Source of the DNA: Pseudomonadota bacterium
GTDB lineage: Bacteria > Pseudomonadota > Gammaproteobacteria > Burkholderiales > SG8-39
Assembly (NCBI GenBank): GCA_947455195.1
Contig: CANGMI010000004.1
Coordinates: 310,001 to 374,000, forward strand
DNA: 64,000 bases
Reading direction: 5' to 3'
The position numbers were made by a program, and so were the translations under genes. A model generated the notes under the pieces. That model was not told the origin of the DNA. It worked only from the letters and a program-made list of their open reading frames with translations, and searched no databases. Each line of letters opens with the position of its first letter. The stretch's first letter is position 1. Shown here in pieces: positions 63,658-64,000 of this stretch.

Positions 63658-64000
63658 ATGCTTGGCGCAGTTGTCAGAAGTGCAGCACCGCGCGTCTTTG
63701 GCGGTCGTTGCGGTGCGATCATGGTCTGCAATCGCCAGTTCGCCACCACCGCCCTGCCGCGCATGGCCGCCTCACCGATCGGTCGGCTCGCAGCCGCTCC
63801 CGTTCGCGCTGCGGCATCCGGCGGCGGTGCGAGCGTCGCCGGACGGGTCGTCGCAGGCTTGGGCACAATCGTGGCGATCGGCAACACACTGTCAAATGCT
63901 GCCACGGCTGTCGATCACGTGGTCGACTACAGGGACGGCAACATCACGGGCTATCAGGCGGCCTTTGGCATCGGCGGTGCGTGCATGGGCATCGCGGGAT
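63658..64000 (+). CDS. Incomplete hypothetical protein at window end
   Basis: ATG 63658 with GGAG 6 bp upstream, open to the last base (at least 114 aa). The start is basic and Ala-rich (MLGAVVRSAAPRVFGGRCG), followed by glycine-rich hydrophobic stretches (VAGRVVAGLGTIVAIGN) and DGNITGYQAAFGIGGACMGIAG. Gly/Ala-rich repeats of the form GYQAAFGIGG occur in pretoxin or filamentous-protein regions and in small membrane-active proteins. No family can be assigned without the rest. Confidence 0.6.
   Translation, partial: MLGAVVRSAAPRVFGGRCGAIMVCNRQFATTALPRMAASPIGRLAAAPVRAAASGGGASVAGRVVAGLGTIVAIGNTLSNAATAVDHVVDYRDGNITGYQAAFGIGGACMGIAG

Overview
The window is GC-rich, densely coded DNA from a betaproteobacterium, most likely Burkholderiales (Alcaligenaceae/Comamonadaceae-like). 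Seven periplasmic Bug (TctC-type) solute receptors, a complete box pathway for aerobic benzoyl-CoA degradation with its BoxR regulator, and many small catabolic operons support this. I saw no rRNA, tRNA, CRISPR array, integrase or insertion sequence. The species cannot be named from the sequence alone.

Layout. 1-5000 (minus): a Bug receptor cut by the window edge, then an operon of an NMT1-type lipoprotein, tadA, a short L,D-transpeptidase and a Rieske dioxygenase alpha/beta pair. 5000-9050: a signalling block with a degenerate kinase that may be a phosphotransfer protein, an OmpR-type regulator, a membrane histidine kinase and two stand-alone receivers. 9097-19870: a Bug receptor, then benzoate-CoA ligase, boxD and a DUF4863 protein (minus), divergent from boxR-boxC-boxB-boxA (plus), with a probable BoxR operator/promoter before boxC. 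19950-24922: a permease, a GlcG/HbpS-like protein and a CADD/PqqC-like diiron enzyme (minus), divergent from two [2Fe-2S] ferredoxins, a small unknown protein and a PDC-type amidohydrolase (plus). 24954-28827: 5-hydroxyisourate hydrolase, then a Fur-boxed feoA-feoB-small Cys-rich protein-MDR reductase operon. 28978-32843: an MhpA-like flavin hydroxylase and a cluster of a degenerate P450, an acyl carrier protein and a possible acyltransferase. 33074-43029: three Bug receptors, a CNNM-CBS-EIIA fusion, a ParB-like protein, a cyclase-family lipoprotein, Liv-type ABC parts and two RidA proteins. 43394-52232: PEP carboxylase, a double-hotdog thioesterase, a methyltransferase, a Bug receptor and two photolyase-family genes, one of which looks circularly permuted. 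52413-57276: a six-gene operon of NMT1/SsuBC-type ABC transporter, RutA-like monooxygenase and two RidA proteins. 57437-64000: ahpC-ahpF flanked by two related palindromic elements, a SOUL protein, a ThDP enzyme coupled to a Bug receptor, and an incomplete ORF.

How the genes work together. The best-supported pathway is benzoate to benzoyl-CoA (ligase), epoxidation (BoxAB), ring cleavage (BoxC) and aldehyde oxidation (BoxD), repressed by BoxR. The rest is mostly uptake plus oxygenase modules for aromatic or heterocyclic compounds. The best candidates for undescribed biology are the diiron/ferredoxin/amidohydrolase locus, the P450-like/ACP/acyltransferase-like cluster, the permuted photolyase and the RutA/RidA/ABC operon.
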